Shown here: positions 54,572 to 63,576 of the stretch, piece after piece | Position numbering within the stretch: the stretch's first letter is position 1 | How the letters are laid out: every line of letters begins with the position of its first letter | Assembly: GCF_900176385.1 (NCBI RefSeq) | Contig: NZ_FWXN01000001.1 | Coordinates: 248,001-312,000, forward strand | Direction of reading: 5' to 3' | DNA from: Janibacter indicus | GTDB taxonomy: Bacteria; Actinomycetota; Actinomycetes; Actinomycetales; Dermatophilaceae | Length of the DNA: 64,000 nucleotides | Translations under genes and position numbers: made by a program | Notes under the pieces: model-generated | Database searches by the model: none | Seen by the model: the letters and a program-made list of their open reading frames with translations, nothing else | What the model was told of the DNA's origin: nothing

Positions 54572-55332
54572 GGCGAGGTGGGGGCCGGTGAGTCGAGGGA
54601 GCCGACGACGTCACCGACGACCGTGATGGCCGGGGGAGCGAAGCCCCCTTCGTCGGCCGCGGAGGCGATCTGCGACAGGGGCGCCCGCACCGAGCGCTGC
54701 TGCGGGGTGGCCCCGTCGGCGATGCACGCGGCGGGGGTGTCGGGGGACAGGCCGGCCGCGACGAGCGCCTCGGCGATCGCCCCGAGGGTGGCGACCCCCA
54801 TGAGGATGACGATCGTCAGACGCGAGGTGGCCAGCGCCGCCCAGTCGACCTCGCTGCGCGGGTCGTCGGGGGAGACGTGCCCGGAGACGACCGCGACGCC
54901 CTGGGACAGGCCGCGGTGGGTCACCGGGATGCCGGCGAGGGCCGGCACGGAGAAGGCGGAGGAGACGCCCGGCACGGCCTCGACGGGCACGCCGGCGGCG
55001 ACGCAGTGGTTCCACTCCTCGCCGCCGCGGCCGAAGAGGTAACCGTCACCGCCCTTGAGCCGCACCACGGTCCGGCCGGCGCGGGCGTGCTCGACGAGCA
55101 GCTCGTTGATCCGCTCCTGGGGGGTGAACTCGCCGCGGGGGATCTTGCCGACGTGGACGATCTCGGCCTGCGGGGCGATCTCGTCGAGCGCCGCGACCGG
55201 ACCGAGGCGGTCGGTGACGACGATGTCGGCTGCCGCGAGCGCGTCGTGTCCGGCGACGGTGAGCAGGCCGGGGTCGCCCGGCCCTCCGCCGACGAGGATG
55301 ACCCGCCCGGTGGCGGTGGTGGCGTCGGTCAT
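54568..55332 (-). CDS. cobA: Uroporphyrinogen-III C-methyltransferase
   Basis: A 254-residue SAM-dependent methyltransferase making precorrin-2, the branch point to cobalamin. Motifs: LVGGGPGDPGLLTVAG, VVTDRLGPVAAL, VVRLKGGDGYLFGRGGEE and AVPGVSSAFSVPALAGIPVTHRG. No siroheme synthase dehydrogenase/chelatase domain is fused, so it is the single-domain type suited to B12 synthesis. ATG 55332 overlaps the stop of the cobB-cobC fusion. Confidence 0.94.
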   Translation of the reverse strand: MTDATTATGRVILVGGGPGDPGLLTVAGHDALAAADIVVTDRLGPVAALDEIAPQAEIVHVGKIPRGEFTPQERINELLVEHARAGRTVVRLKGGDGYLFGRGGEEWNHCVAAGVPVEAVPGVSSAFSVPALAGIPVTHRGLSQGVAVVSGHVSPDDPRSEVDWAALATSRLTIVILMGVATLGAIAEALVAAGLSPDTPAACIADGATPQQRSVRAPLSQIASAADEGGFAPPAITVVGDVVGSLDSPAPTSP

Positions 55333-57827
55333 GCGGTCCTCCGGTGGTGCAGGTGGGTCAGCTCTCTCAGCAACCCGTCGATGGTGTGGGGGTCACGGAC
55401 GGCGATCCGCACCCATGCGGTGTCGAGCCCCGGGAACGTATCGCCTCGCCGCACGGCCCACCCGGCATCGCGCAGCGCCTCGCGGACACCCGTGCCGACC
55501 CGGGCCAGGACGAAGGGGGCGTCCCCGCCGGCGGTCGGGATGCCCAGCGTGTGCAGCCCCCGCGTGAGGTGGGCCCGCCACCCGGCGATCTCCTCGGCGG
55601 CCCGGTCGGCCTCGACGAGTGCGGCTGGGGTGGCGGTCTCGATCATGACGCGCAGCGCGAGGGAGCCCACGGACCAGTGCGGTTGGTGCTCGGCCAGGGC
55701 CGCGACGAGCTCGGCGTCTCCGACGACGTAGCCGGCGCGGATGCCGGCGACGGCCCAGGTCTTGGTCAGCGAGCGCACGACGAGCAGGCCGGTGAGGTCG
55801 CCCGCCAGGAGCGTCTCGCGCTCGCCGGGGACGGAGTCGATGAAGGCCTCGTCGACGAGGACCACCCGGCCGGGCCGCACGAGCGAGCGCAGCGTAGCTG
55901 CCGGGTGGAGCACGCCCGTCGGGTTGGTCGGGTTGCCGACGACGACGAGGTCGGCGTCGCCGATCTGCCCGAGCGCCTCGGCCGTGAGTGCGAAGTCGTC
56001 CTCCGGCCGCAGCAGGACGTGCCGCACCTCGTGCCCCGCGGCGCGCAGCGCGGCCTCGGGCTCGGTGAACTGCGGGTGCACGACGACCGCGTCGCGCGGT
56101 GTCAGCGCCCGCGCGAGCAGCGTGAAGGTCTCGGCCCCACCACTCGTCGGCAGCACCTGGTCGCGGGCCACACCGTGCCGCGCGGCGATCGCATCCCGAG
56201 CACGGGTGGGGTCGGGGTAGGCCGCGACGGTCGACAGCTCCTCGGCGAGGGCCTGGGCGAGCCACCCCGGCGGCTGGGTGAGCCGCACGTTGACGGCGAG
56301 GTCCACCAGCTCGCTCGACACCTCGGCGTCCCCGTGATGACGAAGGGGGTCTGCCAAGGACGTGGATCGGGCTGGGGTGGCGCGACCCAAGGGCTGAGCC
56401 GGTTGCGGGGCGTCGTGGCCCCAGCCACGAGCGGCCTCGACGAAGGACCCCGCCACGGAGGGCGAGCCGGCCCAGTGCGTGTGCAGGTAGGAGGCGACGA
56501 GGGTCGCGCGACCGGTGCCGGCGGGGTCGAGGGCGAAGCCCTCGGTGCGGCCACCGAGGTCCCATGCCGCACTCGTGCCGAAGGGGGGATCGGTCACCGT
56601 GCGGTGGAACTCGTGGCCGGCGACCCGGGTCCCGGCCGGGCCGAGGACGGAGTCGACGAGCGAGGTCGCCTCGCGGTAGCCGAGGGTGAGGCGGCGGCCC
56701 ATCGCGGCCCGGGCCGGCAGGGCGCCGACCATCGGGTGGTCGTCGAGGGTCTCGGCGAGGTAGAGCATGCCGGCGCACTCGGCAATCGTCGGCATGCCGG
56801 CCGCGATGGCGGTGCGGATCTGGTGCACGAGAGGGCGGTTGGTCGCCAGGGTGCGCGCGTGCACCTCGGGGAAGCCGCCGCCGAGGTAGAGCCCGCTCGT
56901 GCCCTCCGGCAGCGCGGCGTCGCGGGCCGGGTCGAGCTCGACGACCCGGGCGCCGGCGGCCTCGAGGAGCTCGACCGTCTCGGGGTAGCGGAAGGTGAAG
57001 GCGCGGCCCCCGGCGACGGCCACGACGACCCCCCGTCGGGACGAATGCGGAGCACGCTCCTCAGGGAGCGGGGACTGGAGCGAAGGGAGGGCGGCGGCAG
57101 GGGCCCACGGCTCGAGATCGAGGTCGGGGGCCGTGCGGGAGGCCGCGAGCAGCGCGTCGAGGTCGAGGTGCTCCTCGGCGACGGCGGCGATGTGGTCGAG
57201 GGTCGCTGCGGCCTCGCCGCGCTCGGCGGCGGGGACGAGCCCGAGGTGGCGCGAGGGCACGTGCATCGCGGCGTCGCGGGGCAGCACGCCCCACACGGGG
57301 ACGCCGACGGCCTCGACCGCCCGGCGGGCCTCCTCGCCGTGGCGCGGGGTGCCGGCCTTGTTGAGCACGACACCCACGACGTCGAGCTCGGGGTCGATCG
57401 TCGCGAGGCCGTGCACGGTGGCGGCGACGGTGCGTGAGGTCGAGCTGATGTCGACGACGAGGACGACGGGCGTGCGGGTCAGGGTGGCGACGTGCGCGCT
57501 GGAGGCGAAGCCGTCGCCCCCGAGGCGTCCGTCCATGAGGCCCATGACGCCCTCGAGGACCGCGACGTCCGCGAGGGTCGGGTGGGTGGCGCCGCGGGCG
57601 AGGAGGGGAGCGACCCTCCCTTCGCCCACGAGCCACGGGTCGAGGGTGCGGCTCGGGCGGCCGGTCGCCAGGGCGTGGTAGCCGGGGTCGATGTAGTCCG
57701 GGCCGACCTTGGCCGGCGCGACGGTCAGACCGCGGCGGGCGAGGGCGGCCATGATCCCCACGGCGATCGTCGTCTTGCCGTGGCCCGACGCCGGCGCCGC
57801 GACGAGCACCCGGGGGAGGGCCGTCAC
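55329..57827 (-). CDS. Fusion: cobyrinate a,c-diamide synthase + CobC-like aminotransferase
   Basis: An 832-residue two-enzyme protein. Residues 1 to about 455 are CobB/CbiA: ATP loop AAPASGHGKTTIAVGIMAAL, KVGPDYIDPGYH, EGVMGLMDG, then a glutaminase domain with GLYLGGGFPEVHARTL and IAECAGMLYLAETL (nucleophile Cys near 346). After a ~45-residue Pro/Ala/Ser linker, residues from about 505 are a fold-type I PLP enzyme like the actinobacterial CobC (Rv2231c): VNVRLTQPPGWL, NPTNPTGVL, RSLTKTWAVAGIRAGYV with the PLP lysine near 688. That half resembles L-threonine-O-3-phosphate decarboxylase, source of aminopropanol phosphate. GTG 57827 overlaps cobO. Confidence 0.9.
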   Translation of the reverse strand: MTALPRVLVAAPASGHGKTTIAVGIMAALARRGLTVAPAKVGPDYIDPGYHALATGRPSRTLDPWLVGEGRVAPLLARGATHPTLADVAVLEGVMGLMDGRLGGDGFASSAHVATLTRTPVVLVVDISSTSRTVAATVHGLATIDPELDVVGVVLNKAGTPRHGEEARRAVEAVGVPVWGVLPRDAAMHVPSRHLGLVPAAERGEAAATLDHIAAVAEEHLDLDALLAASRTAPDLDLEPWAPAAALPSLQSPLPEERAPHSSRRGVVVAVAGGRAFTFRYPETVELLEAAGARVVELDPARDAALPEGTSGLYLGGGFPEVHARTLATNRPLVHQIRTAIAAGMPTIAECAGMLYLAETLDDHPMVGALPARAAMGRRLTLGYREATSLVDSVLGPAGTRVAGHEFHRTVTDPPFGTSAAWDLGGRTEGFALDPAGTGRATLVASYLHTHWAGSPSVAGSFVEAARGWGHDAPQPAQPLGRATPARSTSLADPLRHHGDAEVSSELVDLAVNVRLTQPPGWLAQALAEELSTVAAYPDPTRARDAIAARHGVARDQVLPTSGGAETFTLLARALTPRDAVVVHPQFTEPEAALRAAGHEVRHVLLRPEDDFALTAEALGQIGDADLVVVGNPTNPTGVLHPAATLRSLVRPGRVVLVDEAFIDSVPGERETLLAGDLTGLLVVRSLTKTWAVAGIRAGYVVGDAELVAALAEHQPHWSVGSLALRVMIETATPAALVEADRAAEEIAGWRAHLTRGLHTLGIPTAGGDAPFVLARVGTGVREALRDAGWAVRRGDTFPGLDTAWVRIAVRDPHTIDGLLRELTHLHHRRTA

Positions 57828-58438
57828 CACTCGATGCCCTTCTGGCCCTTCTGCCCCTGGTCGAAGGGGTGCTTGACCTTGGTCATCTCGGTCGCGACGT
57901 CGGCGATCTCGAGCAGGCGCGGGTGCGGGTCGCGGCCGGTGATGATCACGTGCTGGTAGCCGGGCCGGGTGGTCAGCGTGTCGATGACGTCGTCGAGCTC
58001 GACCCAACCCCACTTCATGACATAGGTGAACTCGTCGAGGATGTAGACGGTGTGCGTCTCGGCGGCGAGCCGCCGCTTGATCTCCGCCCAGCCCTCACGG
58101 GCGTCGGCCGCGTGGTCCTCCTCGGTCCCCGCCTTGCGCGACCAGGACCAGCCGGAGCCCATCTTGTGCCACTCGACGGGGCCCCCTTCGCCGGTCTCCT
58201 CGTGGACCCGGCCGAGGGTCGTGTAGACCTCCTCCTCGCCGATGCGCCACTTCGCGGACTTGACGAACTGGAAGACGCCGATCGACCAGCCCTGGTTCCA
58301 CCCGCGCAGGCCGAGGCCGAAGGCCGCCGTCGACTTGCCCTTGCCGGTGCCGCCGTGGACGACGACGAGCGGGCGGTTGCGGCGCTGCCGCGTGGTCAGC
58401 CCGTCCTTCGGGGTGACGGGGGTCTGTCCCTGGGCCAT
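57824..58438 (-). CDS. cobO: Corrinoid adenosyltransferase CobO
   Basis: A 204-residue CobA/CobO-type ATP:corrinoid adenosyltransferase, adding the 5'-deoxyadenosyl ligand to Co(I) corrinoids. The modified P-loop VVHGGTGKGKSTAAFGLGLR (about 27-46) and ILDEFTYVMKWGWVELDDV with VIITGRDPHPRLLEIADVA are diagnostic. It lies between the chelatase and the cobB-cobC fusion with overlapping codons on both sides. Confidence 0.94.
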   Translation of the reverse strand: MAQGQTPVTPKDGLTTRQRRNRPLVVVHGGTGKGKSTAAFGLGLRGWNQGWSIGVFQFVKSAKWRIGEEEVYTTLGRVHEETGEGGPVEWHKMGSGWSWSRKAGTEEDHAADAREGWAEIKRRLAAETHTVYILDEFTYVMKWGWVELDDVIDTLTTRPGYQHVIITGRDPHPRLLEIADVATEMTKVKHPFDQGQKGQKGIEW

Positions 58439-60528
58439 CAGGCGGCGCTCCTTCGGGAGGCGGTGCGGTCGGTGACGATCTCGACGAGGCCGCTCGCGGC
58501 GACCTGCTCGAGGGCGATGTGCTCGGCGCCCATGCGGTGGGCGAGGTCGGCGGCCAGGCCCATGCGGAAGCGGCCCGACTCGCAGTCGACGACGACGGTC
58601 TCGGCCGTGCGCCCCCAGGCGTCGGCGATGGCCTGGGCTCGGGCGAGGGCATCGGGGCCCGCGGTGGCCCGGCCATCAGTGACGAGGACGACGAGGGCGC
58701 GCTGGTTGCGGTCGCGGATGCGCTCTCTCGCAACGACTCTGGCGATCTCGGTCAGGCCCTCGGCGAGCGGGGTCCGTCCGCCGTGCGGCATCTCGGCGAG
58801 GCGCGCGGCGGCGGCGTCGACGGACGAGGTGGGCGGCAGCGCCAGCTCCGCGCCGGTCCCGCGGAAGGTCACCAGACCCACCCGGTCGCGCCGCTGGTAG
58901 GCGTCGAGCAGGAGCGAGAGGACGGCGGTCTTGACCTCGCCCATCCGCTTGCGCGCGGCCATCGAGCCGGAGGCGTCGACGGCGAGGAGGACGAGGTTGG
59001 CCTCGCGGCCGCGGGTCACGGCGTGGCGCAGGTCGTCGCCGGTCACCCGGGCGGGCCCGGTGCGGGCCGCGCGGCGGGCGGCGGAGGCACGAAGGGTGGC
59101 GGTCAGGTGCACCGGCGACCCGGCGGGCTCGTGCCCCGCCGGGTGGGTGCCGACGACCCGCCCGCGGGGGGTGAGCGCGGGGGAGCGGCGACCGCTCGGG
59201 CCGGCGCCGACGCCGGTCAGCTCGAGGCGACGGGCCCGGTAGGGCTCGGTGGCCGCGGCGGTGCCGGTGGGGGTCGGCTGGGCACCCGCAGGGGGCGAAG
59301 GGGGTGACTCGGGGGCCTCCGCCGACTCGTCCGGGGAGTCGGGGGTCGGGTCGGCGGACGACTGGGGCCCGGTCGGGGGCTGGTCGTCGGACGACGTCGA
59401 GCTCGGGGCCGGGCCCGAGGGGTCGGCGTCGGTCGCCTCGCCCGGGCCCTCGTCGGGCTGGTCGCCGCCGTCGGGCTCTTCCTCGCCGCCGCCCGGCGGG
59501 TCGTCCTCGGGCTCCTCGTCGAGCAGCCGGTCGAGCAGGTCCTCGTCGAGACCCGGCGCGTCGAAGGGAGCACGACGGCGGCGGTGGGGCAGGGAGAGCA
59601 GCGCCGCGGCCCGGATGTCCTCGCGGGTCACGTGGTCGCGCCCCTCCCACGCGGCGTGCGCCGCGGCGGTGCGGGCGGTGACGATGTCGGCGCGCATGCC
59701 GTCGACGTCGAATCCGGCGCACACCCGCGCGATGGTCCGCAGGGTCCGCTCGTCGAGCGCGACCCGGCGCACCGCCTCGCGGGCGGCGGCCAGGCGCGCG
59801 GTGAGCTCGGCCTCGGCGTCGGCGAAGCGGGCCGCGAAGCCTGCCGGGTCGAGGTCGGCCTCGAGCCGGCGACGCACGACCTCGGCGCGCACGTGCGGGT
59901 CGCGGCTCGCGGCGACGTGGACGGTCAGGCCGAAGCGGTCGAGCAGCTGCGGGCGCAGCTCGCCCTCCTCGGGGTTCATCGTGCCGACGAGGGTGATCCG
60001 CGCCGGGTGCGAGATCGAGACACCGTCGCGCTCGACGGTGTTGCGCCCCATCGCGGCAGCGTCGAGCAGCACGTCGACGAGGTGGTCGTGCAGGAGGTTG
60101 ACCTCGTCGACGTAGAGGATGCCGCGGTGCGCGTCGGCGAGCAGACCGGGCTGGTAGGCGGCCTCGCCGTCGCCCAGGGCTCGGCGCAGGTCGAGGGAGC
60201 CGACGACGCGGTCCTCGGTCGCACCGACGGGCAGCTCGACGAGGCGGGCCGGGCGGGTCGTGGCCGCGCCCTCGTGGGGGCCGTCGGGGCAGTCCTCGTC
60301 GCGGTCGGGGTCGCAGCCGAAGCGGCACTCGCTCGCCACCCGCTGCTCGGGCAGGACCGAGGCGAGGGCGCGGACGGCGGTCGACTTGGCGGTGCCCTTC
60401 TCACCCCGGACGAGGACGCCGCCGATCTCGGGCGAGATCGCGCTCAGCAGCAGCGCCGACGTCAACTCGTCGGCACCGACGAGCGCGGTGAAGGGGAAGG
60501 TGGGGGTCCGGGACCCGGTGCGGCTCAC
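58438..60528 (-). CDS. Cobalt/magnesium chelatase, fused AAA+ and VWA subunit
   Basis: A 696-residue ChlI-ChlD-like protein. Residues 10 to about 320 are an AAA+ ATPase (Walker A RGEKGTAKSTAVRALA; the ILYVDEVNLLHDHLVDVLLD block is Walker B). A ~130-residue acidic Pro/Asp/Glu linker follows, then a VWA domain with MIDAS motif VLLAVDASGSMAARKRM. In actinobacterial B12 clusters such proteins are the motor partner of CobN, inserting cobalt into hydrogenobyrinate diamide; cobN is not in the window. GTG 60528 has AGGAGG upstream and is controlled by the B12 riboswitch. Confidence 0.88.
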   Translation of the reverse strand: MSRTGSRTPTFPFTALVGADELTSALLLSAISPEIGGVLVRGEKGTAKSTAVRALASVLPEQRVASECRFGCDPDRDEDCPDGPHEGAATTRPARLVELPVGATEDRVVGSLDLRRALGDGEAAYQPGLLADAHRGILYVDEVNLLHDHLVDVLLDAAAMGRNTVERDGVSISHPARITLVGTMNPEEGELRPQLLDRFGLTVHVAASRDPHVRAEVVRRRLEADLDPAGFAARFADAEAELTARLAAAREAVRRVALDERTLRTIARVCAGFDVDGMRADIVTARTAAAHAAWEGRDHVTREDIRAAALLSLPHRRRRAPFDAPGLDEDLLDRLLDEEPEDDPPGGGEEEPDGGDQPDEGPGEATDADPSGPAPSSTSSDDQPPTGPQSSADPTPDSPDESAEAPESPPSPPAGAQPTPTGTAAATEPYRARRLELTGVGAGPSGRRSPALTPRGRVVGTHPAGHEPAGSPVHLTATLRASAARRAARTGPARVTGDDLRHAVTRGREANLVLLAVDASGSMAARKRMGEVKTAVLSLLLDAYQRRDRVGLVTFRGTGAELALPPTSSVDAAAARLAEMPHGGRTPLAEGLTEIARVVARERIRDRNQRALVVLVTDGRATAGPDALARAQAIADAWGRTAETVVVDCESGRFRMGLAADLAHRMGAEHIALEQVAASGLVEIVTDRTASRRSAA

Positions 60529-60542
60529 AGTGGCGGCCTCCT

Positions 60543-60715
60543 GGCGAGTGTCCACGCTCGCCGTCCGACGACATCGACGCGGGTTCGCGACGACGGGCAC
60601 CGACCGAGTGTCTGGCTCGGGCCGCGTGGGCCGTGACAGTGGCGGGACCGCTCCGGAGTTGCACCGGATTCCTCGGGGGAGTGCCTGGGCGCGATCCTCT
60701 CACAGGAGGGCAAGG
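60543..60715 (-). promoter_or_regulatory. Cobalamin riboswitch controlling the minus-strand cob operon
   Basis: Read on the minus strand this leader has the B12-aptamer core: GGAATCCGGTGCAACTCCGG (60653-60672), the GCCACTGT box (60636-60643) and CCAGACACTCGG further on. Nearer the gene, GGCGAG/CTCGCC (60557-60562 with 60543-60548) forms a hairpin right against the GGAGG ribosome site (60537-60541), so ligand binding probably blocks translation of the chelatase gene and, through coupling, the whole operon. Boundaries are approximate. Confidence 0.88.
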
Positions 60716-60732
60716 CCCTAGGGTGGGCGTCC

Positions 60733-61959
60733 GTGATCGAGGTCGTGGGTATCGGGGACGACGGGTGGTCCGGTCTGGACGAGGCCCGACGCGCCCTCAT
60801 CAGCGGTGCCGCGACCCTCGTCGGGGGCAGCCGTCACCTCGACCTCGTCGCCCCCCACGCCCCCGAGGCGCAGCTCGTGCCCTGGCCCAGCCCCCTTCGC
60901 CCGGCGTTGCCCGCCCTCGTCGAGGCGCACCCCGACGCCGTCGTCCTCGCCAGCGGTGACCCGCTGCGCTCCGGCATCGCCACGACCCTCGTCGAGCTCG
61001 TCGGCGCCGACCGCGTGCGCGTCCACCCCGCCATCGGCAGCGATGCCCTCGCCCGGGCCCGTCAGGGGTGGCCCGCCGAGGAGACCGTCGTCGTCACGAC
61101 CGTCGGGCGCGACCTGCGCGCGGTCCTGCCCCACCTGGCCCCCGGCGCGCGACTCGTCGTCCTCCTCTCCGGGGGCGGCGACCCGGCTCGGCTCGGCGCA
61201 CTGCTCACCGAGCACGGTTGGGGCGCAAGCATGCTCACCGCCCGCTGGCACCTTGGCAGCCCCGACGAGGGCGCTCGCTCCGAGCGCGCCGACGGCTTCG
61301 CCGAGGCCACCCCCGACCTCGTGCTCGCCTGCCTCGACGTGCGCGCCGACGACCCCGCGGCGACTGCCGCGACCGCCGGACCGGTCCCGGGGCGCCCCGA
61401 GGACTTCATCGACCACGACGGCCAGCTGACCAAGCGCGACGTGCGCGCGAGCGGTCTGGCCCGACTGCGGCCCACACCCGGCGCGCACCTGTGGGACCTC
61501 GGCGCCGGCAACGGCTCCGTGGCCCTCGAGTGGTGCCTCGCCGCCGACCGCGCGACCGTCACCTGCGTCGAGCGCGACGCGACCCGCGCCCAGCGCATCC
61601 GCGACAACGCCGCTGCCCTCGGCCTCGCTGCTCGGGTTGACGTCGTCGTCGGCGACACCGGCAGCACCGACCTGGCGATGCTGCCGACGCCCGACGCGAT
61701 CTTCGTCGGCGGCGGGCTCGACCCCGACCTGCTCGACCGTGCATGGTCCTCCCTTCGCCCCGGCGGACGCCTCGTCGCGCACGCCGTGACGCTCGAGGGG
61801 GACGCCGCGCTCATCGGCCGGCACGCCCGCACCGGCGGCGAGCTCACCCGCCTGTCCGTGGAGCGGGCCGTCCCGCTCGGGCGCTTCCTGTCGTGGACCC
61901 CCGCCCGCACCGTCACCCAGCTCGCCGCGATCCGCACCGACTCCGAGGACCCGACATGA
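60733..61959 (+). CDS. cobL: Precorrin-6Y C5,15-methyltransferase (decarboxylating)
   Basis: A 408-residue fusion of CbiE and CbiT activities. Residues 1-195 form the tetrapyrrole methylase part (VVGIGDDGWSGLDEARRALI, LASGDPLRSGIATTL); residues 205-408 a class I SAM methyltransferase (LWDLGAGNGSVALEWCLA, VTCVERDATRAQRIRDNA). It methylates C5 and C15 and decarboxylates the C12 side chain. The GTG start is 8 bases after TAGGGT, suggesting a leaderless message independent of the divergent riboswitch. It overlaps cobM by ATGA. Confidence 0.92.
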   Translation: MIEVVGIGDDGWSGLDEARRALISGAATLVGGSRHLDLVAPHAPEAQLVPWPSPLRPALPALVEAHPDAVVLASGDPLRSGIATTLVELVGADRVRVHPAIGSDALARARQGWPAEETVVVTTVGRDLRAVLPHLAPGARLVVLLSGGGDPARLGALLTEHGWGASMLTARWHLGSPDEGARSERADGFAEATPDLVLACLDVRADDPAATAATAGPVPGRPEDFIDHDGQLTKRDVRASGLARLRPTPGAHLWDLGAGNGSVALEWCLAADRATVTCVERDATRAQRIRDNAAALGLAARVDVVVGDTGSTDLAMLPTPDAIFVGGGLDPDLLDRAWSSLRPGGRLVAHAVTLEGDAALIGRHARTGGELTRLSVERAVPLGRFLSWTPARTVTQLAAIRTDSEDPT

Positions 61960-62741
61960 CCGTTCACTTCATCGGCGCCGGCCCCGGTGCCGCCGACCTG
62001 CTGACGATCCGCGCGACCCGCCTGCTCGCGGCGAGCCCGGTCTGCCTCTACGCCGGGACCTACCTCGATGCCGCCGTCCTCGAGCACTGCCCCGACGGCG
62101 CGCGGCTCGTCGACACCCAGGATCTCGACCTCGACGGGATCACCGCCGAGCTCGTCGCCGCGCACGAGCGGGGCGAGGACGTCGCCCGGCTGTGCTCCGG
62201 CGACCCGAGCGTCTACTCCGCGATCGCCGAGCAGACCCGCCGGCTCGACGCCGCCGGCGTGCCGTGGGACATCACGCCCGGCATCGCCGCCTACGCCGCG
62301 ACCGCCGCCCGGCTCGGCCGCGAGCTCACCGTGCCCGAGGTCGCCCAGTCGGTCGTGCTCACCCGCGCCCAGCGGGACTCGACGGCCATGCCGTCGGGGG
62401 AATCGCTCGAGGCCTTCGCCGCGACCGGTGCGACCCTCGTGCTGCACCTGGCGATCCGCTGCGCCCGCGAGCTCGCCGACCGGCTCGCCGAGCACTACGG
62501 CGCCGACTGCCCCGTCGCCGTGGCCTACCGGGTCGAGCAGCCCGAGGAGATCGTCCTGCGCGGCACCCTCGCCGACATCGCCGACCAGGTCGAGGCGCAC
62601 GACCTGCGGCAGGCCGCGATCATCGTCGTCGGGTGGGCCCTGCGGGCCGAGGGCTTCGTCGAGTCGCACCTCTACTCCTGCCGCCGCGCGGCCGAGCGCG
62701 AGGAGCGGACGGCAGCAGACATCCCGGGCGGGCTTCGCTAG
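61956..62741 (+). CDS. cobM: Precorrin-4 C11-methyltransferase
   Basis: A 261-residue tetrapyrrole methylase. Motifs: VHFIGAGPGAADLLTIRATR, VCLYAGTYLDAAVLEHCP, RLCSGDPSVYSAIAEQTRRL, PEVAQSVVLTRAQRDSTAMP and VAVAYRVEQPEE. It adds the C11 methyl group to precorrin-4. ATG overlaps the cobL stop. Its own TAG stop overlaps TAGTCT, a possible -10 element for the downstream cobalt-transport operon. Confidence 0.93.
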   Translation: MTVHFIGAGPGAADLLTIRATRLLAASPVCLYAGTYLDAAVLEHCPDGARLVDTQDLDLDGITAELVAAHERGEDVARLCSGDPSVYSAIAEQTRRLDAAGVPWDITPGIAAYAATAARLGRELTVPEVAQSVVLTRAQRDSTAMPSGESLEAFAATGATLVLHLAIRCARELADRLAEHYGADCPVAVAYRVEQPEEIVLRGTLADIADQVEAHDLRQAAIIVVGWALRAEGFVESHLYSCRRAAEREERTAADIPGGLR

Positions 62742-62764
62742 TCTCGGCCCCAGCCATCGCCTCC

Positions 62765-62880
62765 ACCTGGAGGAACCCGGTGAGAGTCCGGGACGGTCGC
62801 GCCACTGTGAGCGGGTCTTCCGCGAGTCAGGAACTCCGGGGCGAGGGCTGCAGCGGCCGGACGCGTCATCCGGCCAGAGA
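62765..62880 (+). promoter_or_regulatory. Cobalamin riboswitch upstream of cbiM
   Basis: The plus-strand leader contains GGAACCCGGTGAGAGTCCGG (62772-62791), the GCCACTGT box (62801-62808) and GAGTCAGGAACTCC (62824-62837), the conserved B12 aptamer order. A stem GGCCGGA/TCCGGCC (62855-62861 with 62869-62875) then directly precedes the AGAGAGAGAG ribosome-binding tract of cbiM, fitting translational control. It represses cobalt import when cobalamin is plentiful. Ends are approximate. Confidence 0.9.
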
Positions 62881-62892
62881 GAGAGTGCGCTG

Positions 62893-63576
62893 ATGCACAT
62901 CGCCGAGGGCTTCCTGCCACCGGTCCACGCCGCCGCGTGGACTGCTGTCGCCGCCCCCTTCGTCATCCACGGCACCCGCAGTGCCGCCCGCATCGTGCGG
63001 GACAACCCGAGTGCCCGCCTGCTGCTCGGCGCCGCCGGCGCCTTCACCTTCGTCATGTCGGCGATCAAGCTGCCGTCGGTCACCGGCTCGAGCTCGCACC
63101 CGACGGGCACCGGCGTCGGCGCGATCATCTTCCGTCCGCCGGTCATGGCCCTGCTCGGCACGATCGTGCTGCTCTTCCAGGCGCTGCTGCTCGCCCATGG
63201 CGGGCTGACGACGCTCGGCGCCAACGTCGTCTCCATGGCGGTCGTCGGGCCCTGGGTCGGCTACGGGCTCTTCCGGCTGCTGGCCGCGGCCCCCTTCGTC
63301 GTGCGGGTCTTCGTCGGCATCGCGATGGCCAACCTCGCCACCTACGTCACGACCGCCACCCAGCTCGCCCTGGCCTACCCCGAGGGCGGTTTCGTCGAGG
63401 CGTGGGGTCGCTTCCTCGGGATCTTCGCCGTGACCCAGGTGCCGCTCGCCGTCGTCGAGGGGCTCGTCGGCGTGCTGCTCCTCAACGCGCTCATCACGTG
63501 GGCGCGGCCCGAGCTGGAGGACCTCCAGGTCGTGCCCGCCGACACCGTCGAGACCACGGAGGCCGCTCGTGCGTGA
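62893..63576 (+). CDS. cbiM: Cobalt ECF transporter substrate-binding membrane component CbiM
   Basis: A 227-residue membrane protein starting MHIAEGFLPPVHAAAW; the N-terminal Met-His loop inserts into the channel and ligates Co2+. Further marks are SAIKLPSVTGSSSHPTGTG (metal-site His) and FQALLLAHGGLTTLGANVVS. About seven helices. The long frame upstream of ATG 62893 runs through the riboswitch and is not coding. cbiN overlaps its end. Confidence 0.94.
   Translation: MHIAEGFLPPVHAAAWTAVAAPFVIHGTRSAARIVRDNPSARLLLGAAGAFTFVMSAIKLPSVTGSSSHPTGTGVGAIIFRPPVMALLGTIVLLFQALLLAHGGLTTLGANVVSMAVVGPWVGYGLFRLLAAAPFVVRVFVGIAMANLATYVTTATQLALAYPEGGFVEAWGRFLGIFAVTQVPLAVVEGLVGVLLLNALITWARPELEDLQVVPADTVETTEAARA

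Noticed and set aside
62068-62892. N-terminal extension of CbiM through cobM and the riboswitch
   Set aside because: CbiM proteins begin MHIAEGF; the upstream frame is a shadow of cobM followed by a structured RNA.
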